From contig CADDYT010000009.1 of NCBI GenBank assembly GCA_902810755.1, positions 20,166 to 84,165 of the forward strand: a stretch of DNA of 64,000 nucleotides. Reading direction: 5' to 3'. The stretch is from Chloroflexota bacterium (lineage in GTDB: Bacteria > Chloroflexota > Ktedonobacteria > Ktedonobacterales > Ktedonobacteraceae). Shown here in pieces: positions 9,028 through 17,651 of the stretch; within the stretch, counting starts at the first letter, position 1, and each line of letters starts with the position of its first letter. The translations under genes and the position numbers were made by a program. The notes beneath the pieces are model-generated. The model saw only the letters and a list, made by a program, of their open reading frames with translations. It was not told the DNA's origin and did no database searches.

Positions 9028-10161
9028 ATGCAGAAAACGACATTATATCCATCTCCAGCCGTGCGGTCTCGCTTACAGGCGGGCGTGCTGGGCGCGTTGC
9101 TCTGCTGCCTCGTGTTCCTCAGCGCATGTAGCGGCATATCGTCTGGCAGATCAACAGGGCAGACAGGCGGCTCGGGCAGTGGCATCACGCCAACGCCAAC
9201 GGTTGCTGTGTCGCTGCAAGACCAGGGCAATACGCAGCTACAGGCATTTCAACAGTGGATCGCCTTGATGCAGCAGTATAACGGGGATGTCACGAGGTAT
9301 CAGCAGCAATATAGCAGCGATCAACAGGCGCTGCAGAGCGCGAAAAGCAACACAGCTTATCAAAAGGCGCTGCAAACGTTGAACGGGCATGTTGAAGCCA
9401 TCCAGATACCGGCGATGAAAGCGGAGTGTAACTACCTGTTCCAGAAATTGCGGCAGGAAGCCATCGATTTTGGCAAAAAGCACACCTATTACGACTCGTA
9501 CAACAACACCACCTACCCGCTCGGCTACCAGTACGGGCCAAATGGAGCGACCGGCCCATTATGGCTGCAAGGAGAGATTTCCTCGGCTCAGACAATGGCG
9601 GACTACCAGCAGGCGGTCGAAGATCTGAATATGGACCTCACCAATTTCCAGGCGATGGTGGCCGATTTCAGCGACAAGACCCCGTACAATAAGGTTCACC
9701 AGACGGATATCCAGTTAATGGAACACTATGGCTATATGAATTCAAAAGTGGTGGTCGTCTCGCTGGCTGAGCAGGCGCTGCGCGTCTACAATAACGGCAA
9801 GCTGGTCAACGCCTTTCTGGTGGTCACGGGGCAGCCAGACCTGCCAACGCCGCCGGGAACGTGGTGGGTTGAGGGGAAAAAGTCGCCCACCGAGTTCAAG
9901 GCGGACGTACCGCAGTCTTCGCCAGAATGGTATCCGCCGACGCCGATCAATTACGCGATGCAGTTCCACAGCAACGGCTACTTCCTGCACGATAGCTGGT
10001 GGCGTACCGAGTATGGTCCCGGTATGAATTTCCCGCATCTCGACCCCGGCGGCACGCAATACTCCATTCACGGCTCGCACGGCTGCGTCAACATGTCGAA
10101 AGCCGATGCCGCCTGGCTCTACAACTTCGTGGAGCTGTACACGCACGTCCTGATTTATTAG
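9028..10161 (+). CDS. L,D-transpeptidase (YkuD-fold) lipoprotein
   Basis: A predicted exported lipoprotein that would cross-link or anchor to peptidoglycan through L,D-transpeptidation. The N terminus has a positively charged start, the hydrophobic stretch LGALLCCLVFL and the lipobox LSAC, with lipidation expected at the Cys. Residues about 70-235 are a Gln-rich helical domain of unknown role. The C-terminal third is a YkuD catalytic domain ending in the family motif HGSHGCVN, with the catalytic Cys at about residue 353. The start is the ATG after a purine-rich AAAGGG. The gene is single and monocistronic; a long hairpin follows its stop codon. The family is firm from the motif; the substrate is not determined. 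Confidence 0.88.
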   Translation: MQKTTLYPSPAVRSRLQAGVLGALLCCLVFLSACSGISSGRSTGQTGGSGSGITPTPTVAVSLQDQGNTQLQAFQQWIALMQQYNGDVTRYQQQYSSDQQALQSAKSNTAYQKALQTLNGHVEAIQIPAMKAECNYLFQKLRQEAIDFGKKHTYYDSYNNTTYPLGYQYGPNGATGPLWLQGEISSAQTMADYQQAVEDLNMDLTNFQAMVADFSDKTPYNKVHQTDIQLMEHYGYMNSKVVVVSLAEQALRVYNNGKLVNAFLVVTGQPDLPTPPGTWWVEGKKSPTEFKADVPQSSPEWYPPTPINYAMQFHSNGYFLHDSWWRTEYGPGMNFPHLDPGGTQYSIHGSHGCVNMSKADAAWLYNFVELYTHVLIY

Positions 10162-10163
10162 TT

Positions 10164-10246
10164 GAGAGATGAGAGGTATAGAAATGGGGGCTATGGCCTG
10201 GCTTGAAAGCGGGCCATAGCCCCCATTTCCATACCTTATCTCTTGA
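10164..10246. terminator. Long interrupted hairpin after the transpeptidase gene
   Basis: The arm ending at 10198 (AAATGGGGGCTATGGCC) pairs perfectly with GGCCATAGCCCCCATTT starting near 10212. The stem extends outward with a few mismatches (AGAGAT...AGGTAT against ATACC...ATCTCT). The loop is about 13 bases. It is well placed to end transcription of 9028-10161. The rest of the spacer up to 10438 holds nothing else that can be supported. Confidence 0.7.
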
Positions 10247-10438
10247 GAAAAGCAATCTCCCCGGTTGAGAAAACTCCATATTTTCCTGCTTTTCCGGCCA
10301 TTTCATTACCACATCTTAACCAACTCGTAACTGTATTCTTTCATTTCTATGCTTTAATGAACATGGTTTCTTCTACGCCAGTGGTAGTTTTCCTGTTACT
10401 GATGTCTGGTATTGTGTATTTACATCTGGGAGATGGTC

Positions 10439-11953
10439 ATGAGAAATCTCTTTCGTTCGCGACTGGCGCTGAGCCTGATGGGCATAGTCATCCTGGCAGT
10501 GATCGCGTTGCCGGTGGCCGTTGTGTCTATACAGGCCGCGAGCGTGCATGCCGCGCCCGCTTTCGCCGCACAGGGCAATCTGGACTGTAATGGCTTCAGC
10601 AAAATCCAGAAGCCGTTGAAAGTGGACTCACTTTGCACTGATCCACGTGGCTATGATGGCGGTCGTTTCTATGACAACGGCTACTATATCGGCCATGATG
10701 AGCCGACAGTACAGTTCCTTTCCAATCAGCCCGGTTCGGGCAACAACGTACAGTGGCAGATTACGCTGCCAACCGAACACTCCCTACCTGCCACGCAGAC
10801 CTTTGAGAACCAGATTGCCTTCTGGTTCAGCATGGCCCTTTGCGACCCGCAGTCGTATCCGCAGGGCGCCTGCACGCCTGATAGCGATAAGAATAACCCG
10901 AACAAGGCAGGGTCAGATTTCCTGGAAATGCAGTTCTACCCGCCCGGTTTCTCGCCGTTCATCACCAAGATCAGTTGCGACAGGACGCACTGGTGCGCTT
11001 CGTTGCATATCAATAGCCTGGAATGCACCAATGGCTTCGCCTTCTGCAACCCCAACTGCATCGAGCCGACCAACTTCGCCTTCATCCAGATGGATGGCGT
11101 TCCCACAGGCCCTCCGGGACCGGCCAGCGCCACCGCAGCCACCTTCACGCCCAACTCCCAGACCCTGCTGATGAACCAGGGCGATACGCTCAAGATTACC
11201 ATTAAGGATACTCCCGGCGGTTTAATCAACCGCATAGATGATCTGACGACGGGCCAGTCTGGCTTCATGGTGGCCAGCGCAAAGAACGGCTTTCAGAGCC
11301 TGAACGTCAATAGCTGCGCGCCAACCAATTTCACCTTCCATCCTGAATTCTCGACCGCGAAGTTTGGTAACTTCGTCCCCTGGGCAGCTCTACAGGCCAA
11401 TGTTGGTTTCGCCGTTGAGACCGGCCACTTCACGCCCGGCGTCAATGGCGATGGCGACGCAGATGATGCTCCCTGCTTCAAGGGTCCGACGCTGCCCGGT
11501 TGTCTGGATTTCGCTCAGGGCGGCGATATCGACTTTGACGGCACCTCCTACCTGCCCGACTGGCCTGATGGCACATCACATACGCCCACCTCGCTCAAAA
11601 TCAGCTCAGTCCTCGGCAACGGCGTCGGCCCGGTTAGCGAGTCACCCGGCGATGATGAGTACACGCATCCCTACTCCTCGCTGATGTTCGAGACCGACGT
11701 GCTGGCCTCCGAGAGTACCTGCAACCCGGATGGCTCCGGCTGCACCGTGCCGCCTCCGGGCGCGGTCTTCTATCCGTTCTACGCCCAGTCTGGTCATGGC
11801 GCAGGCTGCGTCTTTACCTTCGGCAACGATATTCGCGGCGCAACCATCAACGATTTCGGTCGCGATCAGCAGTACGGCACACCGAACCTGCCCTGGTTCT
11901 TCGGTACTGCCAGTGGCGGCATCAGACCCAATCCCTGCACGCCGCATAACTGA
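10439..11953 (+). CDS. Secreted Cys-rich protein of unknown function, paralog A
   Basis: A 504-residue protein with a clear signal peptide (MRNLFRSRLALSLMG, then a long hydrophobic core and a site near AAPAFAAQG). The mature part is rich in Gly, Asn, Pro and Cys, with paired-cysteine patterns such as CDRTHWCASLHINSLEC and CNPNC that suggest disulfides outside the cell. An acidic GDGDADD stretch could bind calcium. I recognise no domain. The start at 10439 is preferred over 10412 because GGGAG lies 6 bases upstream and the peptide then aligns with the start of the neighbour. It is closely related to the next gene along its whole length, so the two are a tandem duplication. Confidence 0.85.
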   Translation: MRNLFRSRLALSLMGIVILAVIALPVAVVSIQAASVHAAPAFAAQGNLDCNGFSKIQKPLKVDSLCTDPRGYDGGRFYDNGYYIGHDEPTVQFLSNQPGSGNNVQWQITLPTEHSLPATQTFENQIAFWFSMALCDPQSYPQGACTPDSDKNNPNKAGSDFLEMQFYPPGFSPFITKISCDRTHWCASLHINSLECTNGFAFCNPNCIEPTNFAFIQMDGVPTGPPGPASATAATFTPNSQTLLMNQGDTLKITIKDTPGGLINRIDDLTTGQSGFMVASAKNGFQSLNVNSCAPTNFTFHPEFSTAKFGNFVPWAALQANVGFAVETGHFTPGVNGDGDADDAPCFKGPTLPGCLDFAQGGDIDFDGTSYLPDWPDGTSHTPTSLKISSVLGNGVGPVSESPGDDEYTHPYSSLMFETDVLASESTCNPDGSGCTVPPPGAVFYPFYAQSGHGAGCVFTFGNDIRGATINDFGRDQQYGTPNLPWFFGTASGGIRPNPCTPHN

Positions 11954-11974
11954 TTGTAAGCGCGTCTCTTTAAG

Positions 11975-12012
11975 AAAAGGAGATATCAGAAATACCTGAT
12001 GTCTCCTTTTTC
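11975..12012 (+). terminator. Intrinsic terminator between the two secreted paralogs
   Basis: AAAAGGAGATATCAG pairs with CTGATGTCTCCTTTT, with one mismatch, around a 6-base loop and is followed by T residues. It separates the paralogs into two transcription units. Confidence 0.85.
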
Positions 12013-12082
12013 ACGTATCGCTCACCCACCTGGCCCATGAACACGTTCGAGCATTGTTTTTCAATTTTGTGGGGAGATTTCG

Positions 12083-13630
12083 ATGATAAAAAATCTGAGC
12101 AGGTCAAAACTCGCCCTGACGCTCTTTGCATGTACGCTGGCTGTCGCGGCTTTCGCCATTCCTTTCTCGATCTCCGCGCACAATCTTCAGCCAGCACACG
12201 CAACAGGCGCGCAATTTCCCGCCAGAGGCGGACTGGATTGCAACAATGATAGCGCCATCCAGAAGGATATCAAACCCGATCTTGCCTGTATCGACTTCGG
12301 CGGCTACGATGGCGGACGGGGCTACGACAACGGGCATTATGTTGGACACGACGAGCCAACGATGAGCTTCTTCTCGAACTCGCCCGGCTCCGGCAGCAAC
12401 ATGCAATGGCAGGTTACGTTGCCAACGGAACATGCGCTACCCGCTACGCAGACCTTCGAGAACTATATCACCTTCTGGTTTGGCATGGTTCTCTGCGACC
12501 CCAACGGCTACCCGCAGACGCCCTGTACGCCCGCCAGCGATAGCAACCACGCGCCGCGCTTCCTGGGCGATACCAACACGTCCGGCAGCGCCTTCTTAGA
12601 GTTGCAATTCTATCCTCCTGGCTTCTACCCGTTTATCAGCCGTATCAGCTGTGACCGCTCGCACTGGTGTGCCGCGCTCAACATCGACAGTCTGGAATGC
12701 ACGCCGAATTTCGTTACCTGCAACCCCAACTGCACCGAGCCGGTCAATTTCGCCTTCATCCAGACCAACGGCGTTCCCGCAGGCCCTCCGGGACCGGCAG
12801 ATCAGACCAACGCTACCTTCACGCCCAACGCCAACACGCTGCTGATGAACCAGGGCGATACCCTGCGCGTGACGCTGAAGGATACACCCAACGGGTTGCT
12901 GACGAAGGTGGACGATCTGACAACTGGAGCGACAGGTTTCATGGTGGCCAGCGGGAAAAATGGCTTCCAGAGCCTGAACGTCAATACCTGCGCGCCCACC
13001 CCCTACAACTTCCGGCCAGAGTACTCGACGGCTAAATTTGGAAACTTCCTCAACTGGGGTGCGGGCCAGAACAATATCGGCTTCGATGTCGAAATCGGCC
13101 ATTTCACGCCGGGCGTGCATGGAGACGGCGATAAAGATGACCCTCCCTGCTTCAAAGGCCCGACCCTGCCCGGCTGCCTGGATTTCCGCACCGGCGGCGA
13201 CCTGGACTTTGATGGCACCTCCTACCTGCCCGACTGGCCCGACGGCACGCGCAATACGCCCACCTCGATTCAGATCAGTTCCATACTGGGCAACGGCGTT
13301 GGCCCGGTCAGTGAGGCACCCGGCGACGATGAATACAGCCATCCCTACCCATCCATGTACTTCGACACAGAAGTGGGCGCGTCCGAAAGCACCTGCACCT
13401 CCAGCGGCGCGGGCTGCACCGTACCACCGCCGGGCGCGGTCTTCTATCCGTTCTACGCCCAGGCCGGTCACGGCGCAAGCTGTGTCTTCACGGTAGGAAA
13501 CGATATTCGCGGTATGACCACGAACGACTTCGGACGCGAAGCCGAATACGGCAAACCCAACCTGCAATGGTATTTCGGCGACTCCAGTAGCGGTGTGTTC
13601 CCCAACCCCTGCACGCCGCACGCTGGATAG
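12083..13630 (+). CDS. Secreted Cys-rich protein of unknown function, paralog B
   Basis: A 515-residue paralog of the preceding gene with the same architecture: signal peptide (MIKNLSRSKLALTL, hydrophobic core, cleavage near HATGAQF), a conserved DGGRGYDNGHYVGHDEPT block, CDRSHWCAALNIDSLEC, CNPNC, a GDGDKDD acidic loop, and a C-terminal block ending NPCTPHAG. It differs from paralog A by a short insertion near residue 155 (RFLGDTNTSG) and many substitutions. The start has GGGGAG upstream. The function is unknown. Strong conservation of all cysteine blocks between the copies suggests a folded extracellular protein under purifying selection. Confidence 0.87.
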   Translation: MIKNLSRSKLALTLFACTLAVAAFAIPFSISAHNLQPAHATGAQFPARGGLDCNNDSAIQKDIKPDLACIDFGGYDGGRGYDNGHYVGHDEPTMSFFSNSPGSGSNMQWQVTLPTEHALPATQTFENYITFWFGMVLCDPNGYPQTPCTPASDSNHAPRFLGDTNTSGSAFLELQFYPPGFYPFISRISCDRSHWCAALNIDSLECTPNFVTCNPNCTEPVNFAFIQTNGVPAGPPGPADQTNATFTPNANTLLMNQGDTLRVTLKDTPNGLLTKVDDLTTGATGFMVASGKNGFQSLNVNTCAPTPYNFRPEYSTAKFGNFLNWGAGQNNIGFDVEIGHFTPGVHGDGDKDDPPCFKGPTLPGCLDFRTGGDLDFDGTSYLPDWPDGTRNTPTSIQISSILGNGVGPVSEAPGDDEYSHPYPSMYFDTEVGASESTCTSSGAGCTVPPPGAVFYPFYAQAGHGASCVFTVGNDIRGMTTNDFGREAEYGKPNLQWYFGDSSSGVFPNPCTPHAG

Positions 13631-13676
13631 GCTGTGAACTGGCCTGCGTTCTGGCCGCGTGGCCGCCCACCACTTC

Positions 13677-13766
13677 CAGGCCACCGGCAAGGGGTGGCCC
13701 TACTCTACTACGGCAACCCTACAAACGTCCGTAGTTAGAGTAGGGCCACCCCTTGCCGGTGGCCTG
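13677..13766. repeat. Dispersed palindromic repeat, copy 2
   Basis: The most symmetrical member: the arms of about 37 bp (13677-13713 and 13729-13766) are complementary except for a single extra base, around a 15-base centre. The end hairpin keeps the GGCAA loop. A related half-unit follows at about 13783-13828; it starts CTTAAGTGAACGCCTATGGG and ends in the same CCCTTGCCGGTGGCCTG end. Nothing else is seen in the spacer 13631-13869. Confidence 0.85.
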
Positions 13767-13869
13767 CCCTGCGTTGGCACTGGCTTAAGTGAACGCCTAT
13801 GGGGCTACCCCTTGCCGGTGGCCTGTCAGGGTGGCGGGTGGCCTCCCGCTCTCGGAGCAGTAGCGGACC

Positions 13870-14397
13870 TTACCTCACCTCTTTACACATCACCACAAAG
13901 GGCTGCTGGCCTGGATTGAAGACGAAGCCGGGGTGCAGATAGCGCCAGCCGAGGCGCTCGTAGAGGCGGCGCGCACCGGTGTTGCTGACTTCAGTAGAGA
14001 GCAGAGCGTACCGGTAGGGCTGGTTTTCTAGCAGGGCGTTGTGCAGCAGCGTGCCGATGCCGTGACTACGGTACGCTGGCAGAACAGCGAGATCGATCAG
14101 TACCCAGCTATCCTGCAGCGCGGGATGATCGGGGCCGACGTGCGCGGCTACTTTGTCATGCCACCACTGGCCCGGTAGCGATTGCGTGCCGAAGCCCATA
14201 CCGACTACCTCGTCATTCAAAAGCGCCACGTAGCCGCGAAAGCCGGGATAGCCTGCGTAGCGCGCGATAAAGCTACGAATCTCCTGCTCGTTTGCGGGCC
14301 ATGTCGCGATATAGACCTGCACCGCTCCATCCAGATAGGGAGAAGTGGCATCAAACGGGATCAGAGAGATCTGGTCCCTGGCAATGTTGTTATTCAT
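13870..14397 (-). CDS. GNAT-family N-acetyltransferase
   Basis: A 175-residue acyl-CoA-dependent acetyltransferase. The core GNAT signature is seen: the motif-A loop AYRSHGIGTLLHNALLE for CoA pyrophosphate binding, preceded by the strand VLIDLAVLP, and the C-terminal VSNTGARRLYERLGWRYLHPGF. The start is the ATG after AGGAGG. The acceptor substrate cannot be told from sequence. It is single and convergent with nothing, and divergent to the methyltransferase at 14508. Confidence 0.88.
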   Translation of the reverse strand: MNNNIARDQISLIPFDATSPYLDGAVQVYIATWPANEQEIRSFIARYAGYPGFRGYVALLNDEVVGMGFGTQSLPGQWWHDKVAAHVGPDHPALQDSWVLIDLAVLPAYRSHGIGTLLHNALLENQPYRYALLSTEVSNTGARRLYERLGWRYLHPGFVFNPGQQPFVVMCKEVR

Positions 14398-14507
14398 GGT
14401 AAAAGCCTCCTGTTTGCATAGTATGCAAGCGAAAATGGGCTGTCAAACCTTTACTATTGGCCGACTGGCGGGTACAATCCGTGTAACAAAAGGCGAAAGG
14501 ATATGGC

Positions 14508-15281
14508 ATGCCGGTTGATAATGACCTCTATAACCGCATGAGCGATACCTGGTGGGATGAGAATGAGGTGTTCAGCATGTTGCTGCTGTGGCTGAACCCG
14601 GTACGCTTCGGCTATTTCCGGCGGATATTGATCGAGCAGTTGAAGGTAGAGCCACGCGGGAAGGAGACGCTGGATGTTGGCTGCGGCGGCGGGCTGCTGG
14701 CCGAGGAGTTCGCGCGCCTGGGCTGCAAGGTGACGGGCATTGATCCGTCTGAGCGTTCTCTTGTCACCGCCAGGGCGCACGCGCAGCAATCGGGGCTGGA
14801 TATCACCTATCTCGCGGGCGTCGGCGAGCAGTTGCCGTTCGCCGATGCCACATTCGATATCGTGTATTGCTGCGATGTACTGGAACATGTAAGCAATCTG
14901 GCGCAGGTCGTCGGCGAGATCGCCCGCGTCCTCAAACCGGGCGGCATCTTTTTCTACGACACGATCAACCGCACGCTGCTGAGCAAGCTTGTTCTAATCA
15001 AGATGGCGCAGGAGTGGCGGCCCACACGCTTCATGCCGCCTAACCTGCACGACTGGCGGCAGTTCATCAAGCCGCGAGAACTGATCGCTATCATGCAGCG
15101 CAACGGACTCGCCAACCGGGATCTGAAGGGCATGACCCCGGCGGCCAATCCTATCACGATCCTGCGCACCTTGCTGAAACGCAAGCGCGGGGAAATTTCC
15201 TACGCCGAGGCGGGGAAAATCCTGAGATGGCAGCAGAGCAACAATCTGTCGGGGTCGTACATGGGGTATGCGCTGAAGTGA
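14508..15281 (+). CDS. SAM-dependent methyltransferase, UbiG-like
   Basis: A 257-residue class I methyltransferase. Motif I LDVGCGGGLLAEEFARLG, an acidic residue at the end of the second strand (TGIDPSERSL), and DIVYCCDVLEHV (motif II region) are all present. The opening NDLYNRMSDTWWDENEVF and the C-terminal NLSGSYMGYA resemble UbiG O-methyltransferases. The substrate may be a quinone precursor or another small hydroxylated molecule; with no ubiquinone genes nearby this is left open. The ATG follows GAAAGGA. Confidence 0.8.
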   Translation: MPVDNDLYNRMSDTWWDENEVFSMLLLWLNPVRFGYFRRILIEQLKVEPRGKETLDVGCGGGLLAEEFARLGCKVTGIDPSERSLVTARAHAQQSGLDITYLAGVGEQLPFADATFDIVYCCDVLEHVSNLAQVVGEIARVLKPGGIFFYDTINRTLLSKLVLIKMAQEWRPTRFMPPNLHDWRQFIKPRELIAIMQRNGLANRDLKGMTPAANPITILRTLLKRKRGEISYAEAGKILRWQQSNNLSGSYMGYALK

Positions 15282-15388
15282 GAGGATATACTGTGAGAGA
15301 ACAGAGAGCGGGCGCAGTAGTAGCTCATCCTGAAACTCCCTGTGGAAAGTACCCGTGAGATAAACAAATACTGGTTTGTAGAAAACAG

Positions 15389-16027
15389 GTGCGAGAGCGT
15401 GTTTGGGAAGACAGGATGCAGAACGGGAAGTTTCAACTGTGGCCCTGGGAGAAGACAGGGATTAGTCCGGGGGAGTATATCTATTCACTGAATAGCCTCA
15501 AACGTTTTGTAGAAATTGTCGATATCAGTCAACTCCATACATTAGAAGATGTCGCGGCGGTGGCCTCGCTGGTCGGGCATGGTTTGACGGTTATAGCAAG
15601 GGCAAAGGGGAGGGAAAGCGAGGAAAGAACGGCATACTTTGAAGCGCGAGCCGATGATCCGTTCGGGGAGACGCAGACAGTCTATACCTTCAGGACGCTG
15701 TTACATAATCGTGAACTGAGCGTGACCGTGAAGGGCGGCTTTGCTACACTCTCAAGGTTTACCGTAATCGGCTTCCAGAGCTACCAGCGCGAAGAGATGC
15801 GGATTGCGCTGCCGTCGGATAGAGATATTGCCTTCGGGAATGTGCCGAATGTTGACGAGGACAGCGTGTATGCCATCAGCGCCCGGGGGACAAAGCGGGA
15901 GAAGTTTTTGCCGCTGGCAGAGCCGTACAATGCTGATGTGCAGCAGAGGTTTACGCGCATTGTGAAAGCGTGCGTGGAAGATTTTGTGCGGGCGCTGCTC
16001 GCTCACTCTGCTCAGGCTTCTCAATAG
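15389..16027 (+). CDS. Hypothetical protein
   Basis: A 212-residue soluble protein with no signal peptide or membrane segment and no domain I recognise. It has alternating charged/hydrophobic stretches typical of a compact alpha/beta protein (for example LEDVAAVASLVGHGLTVIARAKG and FTRIVKACVEDFVRALLAHS). The start is uncertain: GTG at 15389 or ATG at 15416 (MQNGKFQLWPWEK); neither has an ideal ribosome-binding site. It stands alone between the methyltransferase and the Rpn-like gene, in the same direction. Confidence 0.6.
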   Translation: MRERVWEDRMQNGKFQLWPWEKTGISPGEYIYSLNSLKRFVEIVDISQLHTLEDVAAVASLVGHGLTVIARAKGRESEERTAYFEARADDPFGETQTVYTFRTLLHNRELSVTVKGGFATLSRFTVIGFQSYQREEMRIALPSDRDIAFGNVPNVDEDSVYAISARGTKREKFLPLAEPYNADVQQRFTRIVKACVEDFVRALLAHSAQASQ

Positions 16028-16113
16028 AAAGACAAAAGTCATCCTTTTATGGTCAGGGAACCAGCAGTATGATATGATGCTGGCACTACAATGCAGGGGG
16101 GAATACACTGCCC

Positions 16114-17013
16114 ATGACCAGCTCCAATCAGCCTTATGATAGTTCGATGAAAGCCTTACTCAGGGAAGACACCGCTGCCATCCTGGCCTATTTCTTGCCG
16201 GGAGCGACCTTGATCGAGCCATTGGATATCGAGGTGCTTCCTGCCCCCAGACGGGTGGATCGAGCCTACAGCATGCACTATCGCAACCTGCCGCACATCT
16301 TCCATCTCGAATTCCAGGTCGGCGCCGACGCGCTCATGGCTTATCGCATGCACGCCTACCATGCCGAACTGCTGCTGCAATACCTTCGTCCCGTTATCTC
16401 AATGGTGATCTACCTCTTCAAAACCGACGTTGTTGAGCCAGTGTTGAAAGAGATGAGCGGAGACGAGGAACTGCTCCACTTCCACTTTCGGGTTGTCCCT
16501 CTCTGGCATATAGATGGTCGGCAGTTTGTGGAAGACCATGCCATCAGCATGTACACGCTGTTGCCCACCATGAAAAACGTCGACGCGCGGCTTCTTCTGC
16601 AGGCGATCGACGAGATGATACAATATTATGGAGACAATGAACGCAAGTTAGCGCGGCGCCTGTTCTGGTTGAACCTGTTTCTCAGGAGGAGTGAAATGAT
16701 TACACCCGAAGACAAAAGCAAAGTTCAGCAGCGTCTCGATGTTTTCGACCAGCTCATCGAAGAGGATGAGTTTATCCAACAGCAACGGGCATTGGGTCGA
16801 GAAGAAGGTCGAAATGAGGGAAAAAGCGAAGCAGCGCAGCAAATATTGATAAACCTGGTGCGCAGGCGTTTTCCTGCACTGGTACCACTGGCGCAACAAA
16901 AGGCGGAGCGTACGGCGCAACTGGCCGCGCTCAATGAAACGATCAATGCGCTCGCAGATACCTTCGATGAAACTGTAGCACGAGCGATACTCAGTTCGCA
17001 GCCTGCTGCTTAA
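16114..17013 (+). CDS. Rpn/PD-(D/E)XK nuclease-like protein
   Basis: A 299-residue member of the group often annotated as Rpn-type recombination-promoting nuclease or putative transposase. The N-terminal nuclease-like core has an Asp (RVDRAYSMHYRN) followed by the E-x-Q variant of the PD-(D/E)XK site (FHLEFQVGADALMAYRMHAY). Residues 200-250 form a charged coiled segment (QRALGREEGRNEGKS), then a C-terminal helical part (ILINLVRRRFPAL). There are no inverted repeats or target duplications, so it is not a mobile element by itself. A 5'-truncated relative lies on the other strand at 45746-46392. Such families multiply in genomes; the biological role is not established here. Confidence 0.75.
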   Translation: MTSSNQPYDSSMKALLREDTAAILAYFLPGATLIEPLDIEVLPAPRRVDRAYSMHYRNLPHIFHLEFQVGADALMAYRMHAYHAELLLQYLRPVISMVIYLFKTDVVEPVLKEMSGDEELLHFHFRVVPLWHIDGRQFVEDHAISMYTLLPTMKNVDARLLLQAIDEMIQYYGDNERKLARRLFWLNLFLRRSEMITPEDKSKVQQRLDVFDQLIEEDEFIQQQRALGREEGRNEGKSEAAQQILINLVRRRFPALVPLAQQKAERTAQLAALNETINALADTFDETVARAILSSQPAA

Positions 17014-17062
17014 CCTCTTCTGCTCGCGCTCATGCCGGGTAAGGCTGGAAGCTGATTTCGGC

Positions 17063-17638
17063 TTATCTTCCGAATGGTACCTCTCTTATAGCTGAATATC
17101 TTGCCCCTGTACGCGCCAGTTCGCTCTTCATGACAGCGAGGGCGTTGACGTGGTAAGGCGGCGAGGGCCGAGAGAGGCGTGGGTCGGCGAGCAGACGCTG
17201 CAAGACTTGCTGCTCGTCGGGGGTGAGCGGGGCTTTGATGCGGGCAAGCGTGAGATGGGGGGAGAAGGGGCGTTTCTCGACTGCGAAGCCGTGCTGCTCT
17301 AGCTGGCGGTTGAGAGTGCGCTGAAGCTGGTTGAGTCTGCCGAGCTGATCCTCAATGCCCATCCAGAGGACGCGGGGGGAGCGCGAAGAGCCAAAGACGC
17401 CGGGGTGGGTGAGTCGGTAGGTAAAGGGGGGTGCAGAGCTGGCGGCGGCTTCAGTGGCGGCGATGGCCTGCGCAAGTTGTTCATCGTCCAGTTCGCCCAG
17501 GAAAGCAAGGGTGAGGTGGATGCCTGCAGGGTTGACCCAGCGCAGGGAGGGCAAGGCCAACGCCATCTCGCGAATGACTTCGCTGAGATAGCGTTGCACG
17601 GCTTCGTTGAATTCAAGCGCGATAAATGTTCTGGTCAT
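17063..17638 (-). CDS. thpR: RNA 2',3'-cyclic phosphodiesterase (2'-5' RNA ligase family)
   Basis: A 191-residue 2H-phosphoesterase. Both catalytic HxTx motifs are visible: HLTLAFLGE near residue 42 and HLTLARIKA near residue 130. It opens with the family's MTRTFIALEF. The enzyme hydrolyses 2',3'-cyclic phosphates on RNA ends. It begins only 13 bases after the ftsH stop codon, on the same strand, so the two form one transcription unit. Confidence 0.9.
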   Translation of the reverse strand: MTRTFIALEFNEAVQRYLSEVIREMALALPSLRWVNPAGIHLTLAFLGELDDEQLAQAIAATEAAASSAPPFTYRLTHPGVFGSSRSPRVLWMGIEDQLGRLNQLQRTLNRQLEQHGFAVEKRPFSPHLTLARIKAPLTPDEQQVLQRLLADPRLSRPSPPYHVNALAVMKSELARTGARYSAIREVPFGR

Positions 17639-17651
17639 TTTCGCTCTTTAT

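Noticed and set aside
16114..17013. Insertion sequence carrying a transposase
   Set aside because: No terminal inverted repeats or target-site duplications flank the gene; the protein is of the Rpn/PD-(D/E)XK type.
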